A DNA stretch of 64,000 nt from Tsuneonella sp. CC-YZS046 (GCF_035581365.1 NZ_CP141590.1:1798001-1862000); one strand, 5' to 3'. Numbered from the stretch's first letter, positions 15,828 to 24,860 are shown. The notes: generated by a model from the letters alone, not told the origin. Numbers and translations are program-made.

Positions 15828-18422
15828 ATGAGGCAATTGAAAGCGATCACGACGTGCAGTTCGTTGCTGGCGTTGGCGGCATCCGGTTCTGCGTTCGCGC
15901 AATCGGCGGAAGGCGGTTCGGCGGGCGAGATCATCGTGACGGCAAACAAGCGCGAGCAGTCGATCAACGACGTGGGCCTGACCATCCAGGCGGCCACGGC
16001 CGACACGCTGGCGGATCGCGGCATCAAGGACGTGGGCGACCTGAGCAAGCTGGTGCCGGGCTTCATCGCCACCGCATCGACCTTCGCGACCCCTGTCTAC
16101 ACCCTGCGCGGCATCGGCCTGTACGACGCCACCATCGGCGCGGCGCCGGCCGTGGCGATCTACACCGACGAAATTTCCCGCAACTTCCCGATCATGTCGG
16201 ATGGCCTCAACCTCGACATCGAGCGCGTCGAAGTGCTGAAGGGACCGCAGGGCACCCTGTTCGGGCAAAGCTCCACCGGCGGCGCCATCAACTATATCGT
16301 GGCCAAGCCGACCGATACCTTCCAGGCGGGCGCCGACGCTTCCTACGAGCGTTTCAACCGGGCCGAAATCTCCGGCTTCATCAGCGGCCCGCTGTCCGAC
16401 ACCCTGCGCGGCCGTCTTGCGCTGAAAGGCATTTCCGGCGGCGCCTGGCAGTATAATCTGGCCAAGGCCCAGCTGGCCAATTCGACGGAGAAGAACGGCG
16501 ACGAGCGCAAGATCGTCGGGCGCGCCTCGCTGGACTGGACGCCCTCCGACACGATCCGCATCCAGACGACCTTCACCGCCGGGCGTGATCGGTCCGACAC
16601 CCAGGCGCCGCATTACGACGGCTCGTTCTACAATATCTACAGCGACGCCGCGCTGGCGGCCGCCAATGCCGATCCGGCGACGGCCAACCCCTATGGCTAT
16701 GTCGACAATGCGCTGTATGCCGCGCTCACCACTCCGGGCGATCCCGGCTACCTGCCGACATTCCTCGACTTCCAGAACCGGGCGGTCACCCGGCTGAACG
16801 GGGTCAGCCCCCTGCTCGCCTTCGACAATTCGGCATGGTCGCAGTTCGACATGCAGGAATCGACCCAGTTCATCTTGGGAACGCCCATCGTCAACAACGC
16901 GCGGGCGGCATCCTGGTCGCCGGGCTTCATGCGCGGCAGCAGGGATTCCTACTGGCAGGGCACCTTGCGCGCCGACATCGACCTGACGGACGCCATCACC
17001 CTGACCTCGCTCACTTCCTATGCGAAGAAGAAGACCAATCGCACGGTCGAACTGGATGGGACCGGGTCCACATCCTACGATATTATCGCCTATGGGGATA
17101 TCAAGGCGTTCAATCAGGAACTGCGCCTGGCCGGCAAGACCGACCGGCTCAACTGGATCATCGGCGCCAATTACGACCACCTGAAAACCACGGACAACAA
17201 CACCTATTTCCTGTACAGCTTTCTCGGAAACGATCCCTTCGGTTGGGCTGCCACGGGGATCGGTCCGGTGCAGGACACGCTGAACCTGTTCAACTCCAAG
17301 ACGAAGACCTACGCCTTCTTCGGCAACGCGGAATTCGAGGTCGTCGACAACCTCACGCTCAGCGGCGGCTTTCGCTATACCAAGAACAAGCAGAGCGGCA
17401 CCTACGCCTATGTCGATCCGCCGGCAGACGACCTGTTCTCCAACTGGTACGGCGGGAACTCGGTCTTCCAGGCTATCTGCGGCTGTGTAATCAACCCGGG
17501 TGAAGTGTTCGTCCTCGGCGATGGCAGCCCGGAATATCCCGCATTCACCCCGGTCATAAACCCGGTCACCAAAAAGCTGACCGAGGACAACTGGTCCTGG
17601 CGCGTCGGCCTCAACTACAAGTTCGACAATGGCGGCCTCATCTATGCGACGGTCAGCCAGGGCTACAAGGCCGGCGTGTTCTCCAACATCGGCGCTTCGG
17701 TCATCTCGCAATATGTGCCGGCGACGCAGGAAAAGCTGATCTCCTATGAAGGCGGCTTCAAGATGCCGTTCGCCGATGGCAGACTGCGCCTGAACGCCTC
17801 GGCCTTCTATTACGACTACAGCGACAAGCAGGTTCGCGCCAAAGTCCTGGATCAGATCTGGGGCCTGCTCGAACGCCTGGTCAATGTGCCCAAGTCGGAA
17901 GTCTACGGGATCGAAGGGGAATTGTTCGCGGAGCCGGTCGATGGCCTGACGCTGTCGGCAAGCGCGACCTATCTGGACAGCAAGGTCACAGAAACCTTCA
18001 CCCAGCTCGTCACCGACACCGACACTTTCCCGGTATTCAACAACCAGGGCTGGACCGGCGAGTTCAAGGGTTCCCAGCTGCCCTATACGCCGCACTTCAT
18101 GGGCAATGCCGACATCCAGTACGAATGGGACATGGGCAACCTCCGGCCCTTCGTAGGCGGCACCATAGTCTATCAGGGCAAGTCCAACGCGACCTTCAAG
18201 AACGACATCCTGCGCGCCGACTTCTTCGAGATCCCGGCCTTTGAAACGGTCGACCTGCGCGCGGGCCTGAGCGGCAATGACGGCCAGTGGAAACTCACCG
18301 TCTATGGCCGCAACGTCTTCAACAAATACTACCTGACCTCGCCGACCTATTATGGCGACGCCCGCTGGAGCATGGCCGGTCGCCCGGCCGTCTACGGCGC
18401 ATCCTTCTCCTTCCGTTACTGA
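15828..18422 (+). CDS. TonB-dependent outer-membrane receptor, receptor 1
   Basis: An 864-aa receptor. A signal peptide (residues 1-24, ending SGSAFAQ) is followed by a TonB-box-like GEIIVTANKREQS, a plug domain (DVGDLSKLVPGF, YTLRGIGLYD, RVEVLKGPQGTLFGQSSTGGAINYIVAKPT) and a 22-strand barrel ending in aromatic ASFSFRY. It takes up a substrate that is too large or too hydrophobic for porins. It is divergent from the GntR regulator with a candidate operator at its promoter, and an intrinsic terminator follows it. The likely substrate is the compound handled by the block 1 enzymes; that is inference. Confidence 0.93.
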   Translation: MRQLKAITTCSSLLALAASGSAFAQSAEGGSAGEIIVTANKREQSINDVGLTIQAATADTLADRGIKDVGDLSKLVPGFIATASTFATPVYTLRGIGLYDATIGAAPAVAIYTDEISRNFPIMSDGLNLDIERVEVLKGPQGTLFGQSSTGGAINYIVAKPTDTFQAGADASYERFNRAEISGFISGPLSDTLRGRLALKGISGGAWQYNLAKAQLANSTEKNGDERKIVGRASLDWTPSDTIRIQTTFTAGRDRSDTQAPHYDGSFYNIYSDAALAAANADPATANPYGYVDNALYAALTTPGDPGYLPTFLDFQNRAVTRLNGVSPLLAFDNSAWSQFDMQESTQFILGTPIVNNARAASWSPGFMRGSRDSYWQGTLRADIDLTDAITLTSLTSYAKKKTNRTVELDGTGSTSYDIIAYGDIKAFNQELRLAGKTDRLNWIIGANYDHLKTTDNNTYFLYSFLGNDPFGWAATGIGPVQDTLNLFNSKTKTYAFFGNAEFEVVDNLTLSGGFRYTKNKQSGTYAYVDPPADDLFSNWYGGNSVFQAICGCVINPGEVFVLGDGSPEYPAFTPVINPVTKKLTEDNWSWRVGLNYKFDNGGLIYATVSQGYKAGVFSNIGASVISQYVPATQEKLISYEGGFKMPFADGRLRLNASAFYYDYSDKQVRAKVLDQIWGLLERLVNVPKSEVYGIEGELFAEPVDGLTLSASATYLDSKVTETFTQLVTDTDTFPVFNNQGWTGEFKGSQLPYTPHFMGNADIQYEWDMGNLRPFVGGTIVYQGKSNATFKNDILRADFFEIPAFETVDLRAGLSGNDGQWKLTVYGRNVFNKYYLTSPTYYGDARWSMAGRPAVYGASFSFRY

Positions 18423-18447
18423 ACCAACTCACAAGTTACCTCCCTAA

Positions 18448-18480
18448 GGGCGGCGAAACCTATTCGTCGCCCTCTTTTTT
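18448..18480 (+). terminator. Intrinsic terminator after TonB receptor 1
   Basis: GGGCGGCGAA (18448-18457) pairs with TTCGTCGCCC (18463-18472), with one G-U pair and a 5-base loop, followed by TCTTTTTT. It ends the receptor transcript 26 bases after the stop codon and separates it from the next gene. Confidence 0.85.
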
Positions 18481-18510
18481 GGGGTTTGCCCCGAGGGGCG
18501 AACTCCTATA

Positions 18511-18521
18511 TCGTTCGACGA
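18511..18521. promoter_or_regulatory. Candidate GntR/FadR-type operator, site 5
   Basis: TCGTTCGACGA matches TNGTNNNACNA exactly. It lies 60 bases before the linalool dehydratase/isomerase-domain gene, right after the receptor terminator. Confidence 0.6.
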
Positions 18522-18580
18522 AATCATCTGCCAGGCAGGCAGGATACAACCGCAGGAAGCAGCGCTTCGGGAGACTGCAA

Positions 18581-20506
18581 ATGGCGACACAGATCAAGGC
18601 TCCGGCCGAATCTGTGAATGTGACGGAGGAGATGCTTCCGAAACTGGTGGATCGCATTCCGCCGATACCGCGAATCGAGCGGATGCATGGTCCGATCACG
18701 CAGCGCATCCTGCGGCGATTCTACATCCTTCAGGCATTGGTGTTCGTCGTCGGCCTGCTGCCCATCGCCCTCGGCATGAGCGCGCAATGGAAGGCCTTCG
18801 GGCTTGGGCTTATCCTGCCCGGCGGAGGCTTCTTCTATGCCGGCGGCATTGCCGGCGCCTTGTTCGGCCTGCTTTCGGTGGCGGCCTTTGCGGTCATCAT
18901 GTTCATCTGGTGGGCGCGCGGGGTGGTGCTCGGCCCGCCGGGAGTGATGGTCGGAACCGCACTGCTCGCCGCGGCATGGGTCGGCGATGGGTCCGGCGTA
19001 AAAGCCATGGAGTATGTCGTTCCCGCAGCATTCCTGGGCCTGCATCTTTACCTGGCAGTCGGCCGCCGCCAAAAATTCGCTGAGGCGCAGAAGCGCGCGG
19101 AAGGTCACAACAAGGCCATCGAGAAGGCGGAGCCGGTCCTTCGGGATCGCCCGATCGTCGCATCGCCGGAAATGCCCGACGGACAAGTCGCGGAATTTCG
19201 CCGGATGCTCGATCTCGCCCTCCAGCCGGTCGACAGCTGGGAAGGCTTCAATTTCAACGACACCTGGCAGGATGGCGCGCTCCGCTACCAGATCTGCACG
19301 ATGTCCTGGAATCTGTCGTTCGGGCAATACACGCAGCTTCCCGCCTTCCACGGCTATCTGAACACTGCGCAGGAAAACCTGATCCGCAAGCATATCCACC
19401 GGAACACCTGGAATTACTGGTATTGGGAAAGCATCTGGGGCAACCTGCGCATCGACAAGAACCCGGTGCATATCGACAATATCATGCTATCGGGCTTCCT
19501 CGGCGTATCCCTCGGCCTGTTCGAAACCGCCAGCGGCACGTCGCCTTTCCGCGAGCCAGGCTCCCTGACATTCCGCTGGGACGAGAACACCGCCTTTCCC
19601 TACAGCCACGAAACCATGCTGGGCGAAATCGTGAAGAACGCCAAGCGCTACGACTATGGCTGGTTCCCGTGCGAGCCGCGCTGGATCTATTCCATGTGCA
19701 ATCTCGTGGGCCTGACCGCGCTGGAATTGCACGATGCGCGGCATGGAACCAAGATGGCCGAGGAGATCGGCAAGCGTTTCGAGCAGACCATGGAAGAGGA
19801 AATGATGCTGCCCGACGGCCGCATCCGCGTCTGCACTTCCAGCACCTTCGGCTTCACCGTGCCGAGCCTCTCGGGACTGTTCGGGGAAACATGGGGCATC
19901 CGCTTCCTGACACCCCATGCGCCGGAACAGGCGGAACGGCTCTGGCAAGTGCTGAAGCGCGATTTCATGTCGGTGAATGAGAAGGGCCGCCTCGATTTCC
20001 GCCTGCTTCCGCTGGGCTGGGATACGCGCAAGCCCGCAAATTTCTCTTCATCGCAATGGCCCGAGCTGAACCCGCTCATCATGGTGCTGTGGGCCGCGCT
20101 CGAAATGGGCGACGAGCCGATCATCCAGGCCACCCGCCTGACCATCGACGAGCGCTACGGCGAAGGGATTGCCGACGCGATGACCTGGACCCGCGCCAAC
20201 ACCGTGCGCGACATGGTCAATCGCGGCCTGCCGCAAGCCTGGCGAACCGGCCCGATCCTGAGCGAGGCACGCTATCCCGAGGTGATCGTCACCCGGGCGG
20301 TCACGGACGGCGAAGCGCTCGAACTGGTGCTGCGCGCCGGGGGTGAAGCGGGCACGACCGAACTGGGCCTAGACCGGCTTGTGCCCGGCAAGAGCTACCA
20401 TATCCGCCAGACAGGCGCCAATCTGACGGCGGACAGCCAGGGCAAGGCCCGCTTCACGATCCCGCTGGCGGGCCGCGTGGAGTTGACCATCGTGCCCCAG
20501 GGCTGA
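18581..20506 (+). CDS. Membrane-anchored linalool dehydratase/isomerase-domain protein
   Basis: A 641-aa protein. Residues about 48-165 contain four or five membrane segments. Residues about 205-560 resemble the alpha/alpha-barrel of linalool dehydratase/isomerase (LinD) from Castellaniella. The best match is CEPRWIYSMC followed by N: Cys364 and Cys373 keep the spacing of the LinD catalytic pair (CEPDNYFVQC). The segment NPVHIDNIMLSGFLGVSLGL aligns with the LinD segment carrying a catalytic histidine, but Phe306 replaces it. The last 80 residues form a separate beta-rich tail. LinD hydrates or dehydrates tertiary allylic alcohols; a related alcohol/alkene conversion at the inner membrane is plausible. 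The start at 18581 follows GGGAG. Confidence 0.8.
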   Translation: MATQIKAPAESVNVTEEMLPKLVDRIPPIPRIERMHGPITQRILRRFYILQALVFVVGLLPIALGMSAQWKAFGLGLILPGGGFFYAGGIAGALFGLLSVAAFAVIMFIWWARGVVLGPPGVMVGTALLAAAWVGDGSGVKAMEYVVPAAFLGLHLYLAVGRRQKFAEAQKRAEGHNKAIEKAEPVLRDRPIVASPEMPDGQVAEFRRMLDLALQPVDSWEGFNFNDTWQDGALRYQICTMSWNLSFGQYTQLPAFHGYLNTAQENLIRKHIHRNTWNYWYWESIWGNLRIDKNPVHIDNIMLSGFLGVSLGLFETASGTSPFREPGSLTFRWDENTAFPYSHETMLGEIVKNAKRYDYGWFPCEPRWIYSMCNLVGLTALELHDARHGTKMAEEIGKRFEQTMEEEMMLPDGRIRVCTSSTFGFTVPSLSGLFGETWGIRFLTPHAPEQAERLWQVLKRDFMSVNEKGRLDFRLLPLGWDTRKPANFSSSQWPELNPLIMVLWAALEMGDEPIIQATRLTIDERYGEGIADAMTWTRANTVRDMVNRGLPQAWRTGPILSEARYPEVIVTRAVTDGEALELVLRAGGEAGTTELGLDRLVPGKSYHIRQTGANLTADSQGKARFTIPLAGRVELTIVPQG

Positions 20507-20522
20507 ACGCGGGTATCTGCCC

Positions 20523-20912
20523 ATGATGTGCTGCGTCATAGCTGCCTTCCTCTTCGCGCAGGCGATGGCCGTGTTGCGGCGGTGGGGTATCTATTGGGGC
20601 GTGGTTCGGGCAGGCGCGGGCGAAGAGGACTTGCCCACATTGCTGGGCGCGCTCCGCCGCATCTTCGCGCGGCCGGCGGTGCGCGTTGCAATCGTGGCTA
20701 TCGCCGTGGTGGAGATAGGCGGTGTGGCGACCTGGCTTTATGTCGATCACGGAGATCACATAGCCGGTATCGTAGGGAGCACATTGGCCCCGGCAGCGAC
20801 CGCCCGCACCGATGCCGTGAAAATCTGCGGCGACGGCGATGGAACAACGCTGGTGACGCTGGCCCAGCTCGAGGCCGGCCTGCCTCTGCAATACCGGCCC
20901 GCCCGGCCCTGA
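20523..20912 (+). CDS. Small membrane protein of unknown function
   Basis: A 129-aa protein with two hydrophobic segments (about residues 3-20 and 55-75), an intervening basic stretch with LLGALRRIFARPAVR, and a C-terminal domain with VKICGDGDGTTLVTL. I do not recognise a family. It begins 16 bases after the LinD-like gene and ends 31 bases before the SDR gene, so it probably belongs to the same transcript and may assist the membrane-anchored enzyme. Confidence 0.6.
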   Translation: MMCCVIAAFLFAQAMAVLRRWGIYWGVVRAGAGEEDLPTLLGALRRIFARPAVRVAIVAIAVVEIGGVATWLYVDHGDHIAGIVGSTLAPAATARTDAVKICGDGDGTTLVTLAQLEAGLPLQYRPARP

Positions 20913-20943
20913 ACCTCTTCAAGAAACAGAGATTGGATCGAAC

Positions 20944-21702
20944 ATGCAGGACGACGCGGGGCTTGCCGGGAAGACCCTTGTGCTCACGGGCGCCACGGCC
21001 GGAATCGGCAAGGCGATTGCCCGGCAGGCCGCATCCGCGGGAGCCCGGCTCGTGCTGGTCGCGCGCGGCGAAGAGAAACTCGCCCAAACCATCGCAGCCC
21101 TTCCACCGGCATCCGAGGTCAAGGCGATTGCAGGCTGCGTCACCGATGGCGAAACCGCTCAGCGGGCATTCGCAGCGGCGCAGGCCATGGGCGGCTGCGA
21201 CGTGCTGGTCAACAATGCCGGGATTTTCCCCACCGCGCTGCTCGCCGACACGGGCGAGGCCCTGGCGGAACAGGTGATGCAGGTGAATTTCTTCGGCACC
21301 TTCCACTTCTGCCGCACCTTCGTGCCCGCGATGATCGCCAGGGGCGGCGGCAGCGTGATCAACGTCACCTCCATCGCCGCGCGGGCGCCCACGCCCGGTC
21401 TGTCGGTCTATGCCGCCAGCAAGGGCGCGGTGGAGGCTTTCACCCGCGCCATCGCCGCCGAAGCCGCGCCGCATGTGCGGATCAACTGCCTGTCCCCCGG
21501 GCCGACGCGGACGGAAACCGTCGTCGCGCTGGAAGCGGATGACAATACCGGCGCCGTGGCGGAAGTGACGAAGGCGATTCCGCTGGCCCGCTATGCCGAT
21601 TGCGATGAAATCGCCGATGGCGTGCTGTTTCTGGCGGGCCCGCGCTCATCGTGGATGACCGGGCAGACCCTGCAGGTTAATGGCGGCGTATTGATGGCGT
21701 GA
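20944..21702 (+). CDS. Short-chain dehydrogenase/reductase
   Basis: A 252-aa classical SDR: cofactor loop TGATAGIG (residues 15-22), NNAG, catalytic Ser in VTSIAA and YAASK, then the C-terminal GQTLQVNGGVLMA. It oxidises an alcohol or reduces a ketone with NAD(P). It follows the LinD-like and small membrane-protein genes on the same strand, so it may oxidise the alcohol they produce. The 3' end overlaps the convergent TetR gene by 26 bases. Confidence 0.9.
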   Translation: MQDDAGLAGKTLVLTGATAGIGKAIARQAASAGARLVLVARGEEKLAQTIAALPPASEVKAIAGCVTDGETAQRAFAAAQAMGGCDVLVNNAGIFPTALLADTGEALAEQVMQVNFFGTFHFCRTFVPAMIARGGGSVINVTSIAARAPTPGLSVYAASKGAVEAFTRAIAAEAAPHVRINCLSPGPTRTETVVALEADDNTGAVAEVTKAIPLARYADCDEIADGVLFLAGPRSSWMTGQTLQVNGGVLMA

Positions 21703-22333
21703 TGGCCTGGCGTGGCGCGAAGCCCGCGGCCAGAATATCCACCATGCCCTCCGCAATCTCGCTCGCGGGGCGTGCCCCGCCGGGCTCGTGCCAGCGCGCG
21801 GGCCAGTTGAGCGCTCCGGCAAGCGTAAAGGCAAGCAGCTTGGGATCGCTGGTCGAGATGGTGCAGTCAGCAATCGCTTCGTCGATCAGTTCGCGCAGCG
21901 CCGTATCTATCTTGCGCTTGAGCCCGCGAAACTGCTTGCGGCCATTCTCCGACAAGGTTTCCTCGCCGGTGCGGATCACGCAGCGGCCGAAATCGTCCAT
22001 GTTGATCTCGGCATAGCGCCGCAGGAAACTGCACAGGCGATCCTTCCCCGTCCCTTCCTCGCGCCGCGCGATCTCCGCCGCTTCCAGCAATTGCTCCAGC
22101 CCGATGGTGACGCATTCGAGCAGCACCTGCTCCTTGTTGCCAAGATAATGGTAGATCGTCGGCTTGGTGATGCCGAGACTGGCGGCGACATCTTCCAGCG
22201 AAGTGGCGTGGAAGCCCCGCTCGTTGAACATCTGCACCGCCGCGCGCAGCACCGCCTGCCGCTTCGCCGCGCGTTCTTCCCGCCGCTGCCCAGGCGTCTG
22301 GAACGGGGACTCTGGCCTGCTCATGAAACACAT
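21677..22333 (-). CDS. TetR-family transcriptional regulator, regulator 2
   Basis: A 218-aa TetR regulator. Residues about 26-72 hold the helix-turn-helix (VLRAAVQMFNERGFHATSLEDVAASLGITKPTIYHYLGNKEQV). The C-terminal half is a helical ligand pocket with LNWPARWHEPGG, common in TetR proteins that control acyl-CoA metabolism. It is divergent from the acyl-CoA dehydrogenase gene, with a palindromic operator in the gap. An ATG at 22324 is an equally possible start; neither has a strong ribosome site. Confidence 0.9.
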   Translation of the reverse strand: MCFMSRPESPFQTPGQRREERAAKRQAVLRAAVQMFNERGFHATSLEDVAASLGITKPTIYHYLGNKEQVLLECVTIGLEQLLEAAEIARREEGTGKDRLCSFLRRYAEINMDDFGRCVIRTGEETLSENGRKQFRGLKRKIDTALRELIDEAIADCTISTSDPKLLAFTLAGALNWPARWHEPGGARPASEIAEGMVDILAAGFAPRQAITPSIRRH

Positions 22334-22354
22334 CGTGGCTGCATCGATTCACGG

Positions 22355-22396
22355 TTGACACAAAACCCGTAAGAACACAATATACTCACGAGTATA
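22355..22396 (+). promoter_or_regulatory. Promoter region with palindromic operator upstream of the beta-oxidation operon
   Basis: TATACTC-AC-GAGTATA (22381-22396) is a perfect inverted repeat with 7-base arms and a 2-base centre, a shape typical of TetR sites. A TTGACA lies at 22355-22360, and the palindrome covers the expected -10 region (AATATA at 22379-22384 gives an 18-base spacer). The operator sits 21 bases before the dehydrogenase start and 47 bases from the TetR start, so a bound TetR should block both genes. Confidence 0.65.
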
Positions 22397-22417
22397 GAAA
22401 CTGTCGCGAGGCAGAGA

Positions 22418-23545
22418 ATGATTCTTTCCGAAACGCAGTCCGCAATCCGAGACATGGTCCGCAGCTTCGCGCAGGAGCGGATCAGGCCGAATGCCCCGGC
22501 ATACGAGGCGGCGAAGGCATATCCGCCCGAACTGTATACGGAGCTGGCCGAGCTTGGCCTGATGGGCATGACCGCGCCCGAGGAAGCGGGCGGCGCCGGG
22601 GCGGATTACGTATCCTACGCCCTCGCCCTGATGGAAATCGCGGCGGCTGACGGCGCGCTCTCCACCATTCTCAGCATCCAGAACAGCCTGATCGTGTCCG
22701 CCCTGCTGAAGGACGGCAACGACGCGCAAAGGGAACGTTTCCTGCCGGACCTGCTGGCGGGTCGCGCTATCGGCGCCTTCGCGCTGACGGAAGCCGACGC
22801 CGGCTCCGACGCCTCCGCCCTGCGCACGCGCGCCCGCAAGGCAGAGGGCGGCTACGTGCTGGACGGGGCGAAACAATTCATCAGCTCCGGCAAGATCGCC
22901 GGGATCGCCATAGTCTTCGCCGTGACCGATCCGGACGCGGGCAAGCGCGGCATCTCCGGTTTCCTCGTGCCGACCGACACGCCCGGCTACGTCGTGGACA
23001 AGGTCGAGCACAAGCTCGGCCAGTATGCGTCCGACACCTGCGCCATCCGGTTCGAGAACATGTTCCTGGATGAGAGCCTGCGCCTCGGCGCGGAAGGGGC
23101 CGGATACGGAATCGCCCTTTCCAACCTGGAAGCGGGCCGGATCGGCATCGCCTCGCAATGCATCGGCATGGCGCAGGCGGCGCTGGATATCGCGGTCGCC
23201 TATGCCAAGGAACGGACCAGCTTCGGCAAGCCCATCATGCAGCATCAGGCCGTCGGCTTCCGCCTGGCCGATCATGCAGCCCGGCTGGAAGCCGCCCGGC
23301 AGCTGGTGCTCCACGCGGCGGCGGTGAAGGACAGCGGCGCGCCCTGCCTCACCGAAGCGAGCATGGCCAAGCTGGTCGCCTCCGAAACCGCCGAAAGCGT
23401 GGTGTCCGCCGCCATCCAAACTCTCGGCGGCTACGGCTATCTTGAGGAATTCGGCGTCGCCAAGATCTACCGCGATGTCCGCGTATGCCAGATCTACGAA
23501 GGCACATCCGATATCCAGCGGATGGTCATTGCCCGCAATCTTTGA
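22418..23545 (+). CDS. Acyl-CoA dehydrogenase, copy 1
   Basis: A 375-aa FAD enzyme of the short/medium-chain type. FALTEADAGSDAS and GAKQFISSGKIAG mark the FAD and acyl sites. The C-terminal motif QIYEGTSDIQR supplies the catalytic base Glu361. It forms the alpha,beta double bond of an acyl-CoA and passes electrons to ETF. It is the first gene downstream of the palindromic operator, with a 139-base gap before the next dehydrogenase; no gene is visible in that gap. Confidence 0.93.
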   Translation: MILSETQSAIRDMVRSFAQERIRPNAPAYEAAKAYPPELYTELAELGLMGMTAPEEAGGAGADYVSYALALMEIAAADGALSTILSIQNSLIVSALLKDGNDAQRERFLPDLLAGRAIGAFALTEADAGSDASALRTRARKAEGGYVLDGAKQFISSGKIAGIAIVFAVTDPDAGKRGISGFLVPTDTPGYVVDKVEHKLGQYASDTCAIRFENMFLDESLRLGAEGAGYGIALSNLEAGRIGIASQCIGMAQAALDIAVAYAKERTSFGKPIMQHQAVGFRLADHAARLEAARQLVLHAAAVKDSGAPCLTEASMAKLVASETAESVVSAAIQTLGGYGYLEEFGVAKIYRDVRVCQIYEGTSDIQRMVIARNL

Positions 23546-23684
23546 GCGGCATGGAAAAGCGGCTTGATCGCGCGGCGGCGAAGGTCTTCACTATCTTGAT
23601 TGGGAGATGATCGAAAATGATCGGTTCGACAGCCCGCAGGGCAATCGCAGGCCGCGCTTGCATCATATTTGAAGGAACGCGCGC

Positions 23685-24860
23685 ATGAGCGGGATCGGCA
23701 TGGCGGCGGCGCTGGAAATCGCCGATCGGGTGGAGCGCTTCGTACGCGAGGAAGTCGTGCCTCATGAGAAGGACCCGCGCCGCGATCATCACAATTGCCC
23801 GACCTACGAACTCGTCGCGGAATTGCGGGACAAGGCGCGCGCCGCCGGGGTGATGACGCCGCATATCCTGCCGGACGGCTCCCACCTCAACCAGCGCGAA
23901 ACCGCGGCCGTGCTGATCCGCACCGGCCTTTCCCCGCTCGGCCCCCTCGCCTGCAACACCGCCGCGCCGGACGAAGGCAATATGTATCTGCTGGGCAAGG
24001 TCGGCAGCAAGGAGTTGAAGGAGCGCTTCCTCGCCCCGATGATCTCGGGCGAGAAGACCACAGCCTTCTTCATGACCGAGCCTGCCAGCGAAGGCGGCGC
24101 AGGTTCCGACCCTTCCATGATGCAAACCAAATGCTGGCAGGAAGGCAATCACTGGGTGGTCAGCGGGCGCAAGGCCTTCATCACCGGGGCAGAGGGCGCA
24201 CGGATCGGAATCGTGATGGCCAAGGCGGAAGAAGGCGCCTGCATGTTCCTGGTGGACCTGCCCGATCCGGCCATTCGCATCGATCACATCCCGAACACGA
24301 TCGACAATTCCATGCCCGGCGGCCATGCCGTGCTGACCATCGACAATCTGCGCATCCCGGCCGATCAGATGCTGGGCGAGGCCGGAGAAGGCTTCAAATA
24401 TGCGCAGGTCCGCCTCTCGCCCGCACGCCTGTCGCACTGCATGCGCTGGCTGGGCGCCTGCATCCGCGCCAACGAGATCGCGACCGATTATGCCAATCGC
24501 CGCGAGGCGTTCCGCAAGCCGCTGATCGATCATGAGGGGGTCGGCTTCATGCTGGCCGAGAACCTGATCGATCTGAAACAGGCCGAACTGATGATAGACT
24601 GGTGCGCCGACGTGCTGGACAGCGGCGAGATGGGCGTGCCCGAAAGCTCCATGGCCAAGGTCGCGGTCAGTGAGGGCCTGATGCGCGTGGCGGATCGCTG
24701 CGTGCAGGTGATGGGCGGCACGGGTGTCACCGATGACACCATCGTGGAGCAGGTGTTCCGCGAGATCCGCGCCTTCCGCATCTACGACGGCCCAACCGAA
24801 GTCCACAAATGGAGCCTGGCCAAGAAGATCCGGCGGGATTGGAAGGCGCTGCAGGCATGA
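23685..24860 (+). CDS. Acyl-CoA dehydrogenase-like protein of the ACAD10/11 (LvaC) type
   Basis: A 391-aa member of the acyl-CoA dehydrogenase fold. TEPASEGGAGSDP and SGRKAFITGAEGA are typical of the ACAD10/11 branch, and the catalytic glutamate position is Asp368 in RIYDGPTEVHK. In Pseudomonas putida LvaC and in ACAD11 such enzymes act on phosphorylated 4-hydroxyacyl-CoA made by a partner kinase. That kinase gene follows directly with an ATGA overlap. ATG 23685 is chosen, though GTG/ATG codons nearby leave a few residues of doubt. The role is known for the family and inferred here from the pair. Confidence 0.88.
   Translation: MSGIGMAAALEIADRVERFVREEVVPHEKDPRRDHHNCPTYELVAELRDKARAAGVMTPHILPDGSHLNQRETAAVLIRTGLSPLGPLACNTAAPDEGNMYLLGKVGSKELKERFLAPMISGEKTTAFFMTEPASEGGAGSDPSMMQTKCWQEGNHWVVSGRKAFITGAEGARIGIVMAKAEEGACMFLVDLPDPAIRIDHIPNTIDNSMPGGHAVLTIDNLRIPADQMLGEAGEGFKYAQVRLSPARLSHCMRWLGACIRANEIATDYANRREAFRKPLIDHEGVGFMLAENLIDLKQAELMIDWCADVLDSGEMGVPESSMAKVAVSEGLMRVADRCVQVMGGTGVTDDTIVEQVFREIRAFRIYDGPTEVHKWSLAKKIRRDWKALQA

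Noticed and set aside
15654-18095. 813-aa open frame on the minus strand
   Set aside because: It is antisense to the TonB receptor gene, has a low-complexity composition, and its existence is explained by high GC codon bias.
23624-23630. GTTCGAC core in the gap between the two acyl-CoA dehydrogenase genes
   Set aside because: It lacks the outer T/A of the operator pattern and a 7-base match is expected by chance several times in 64 kb.
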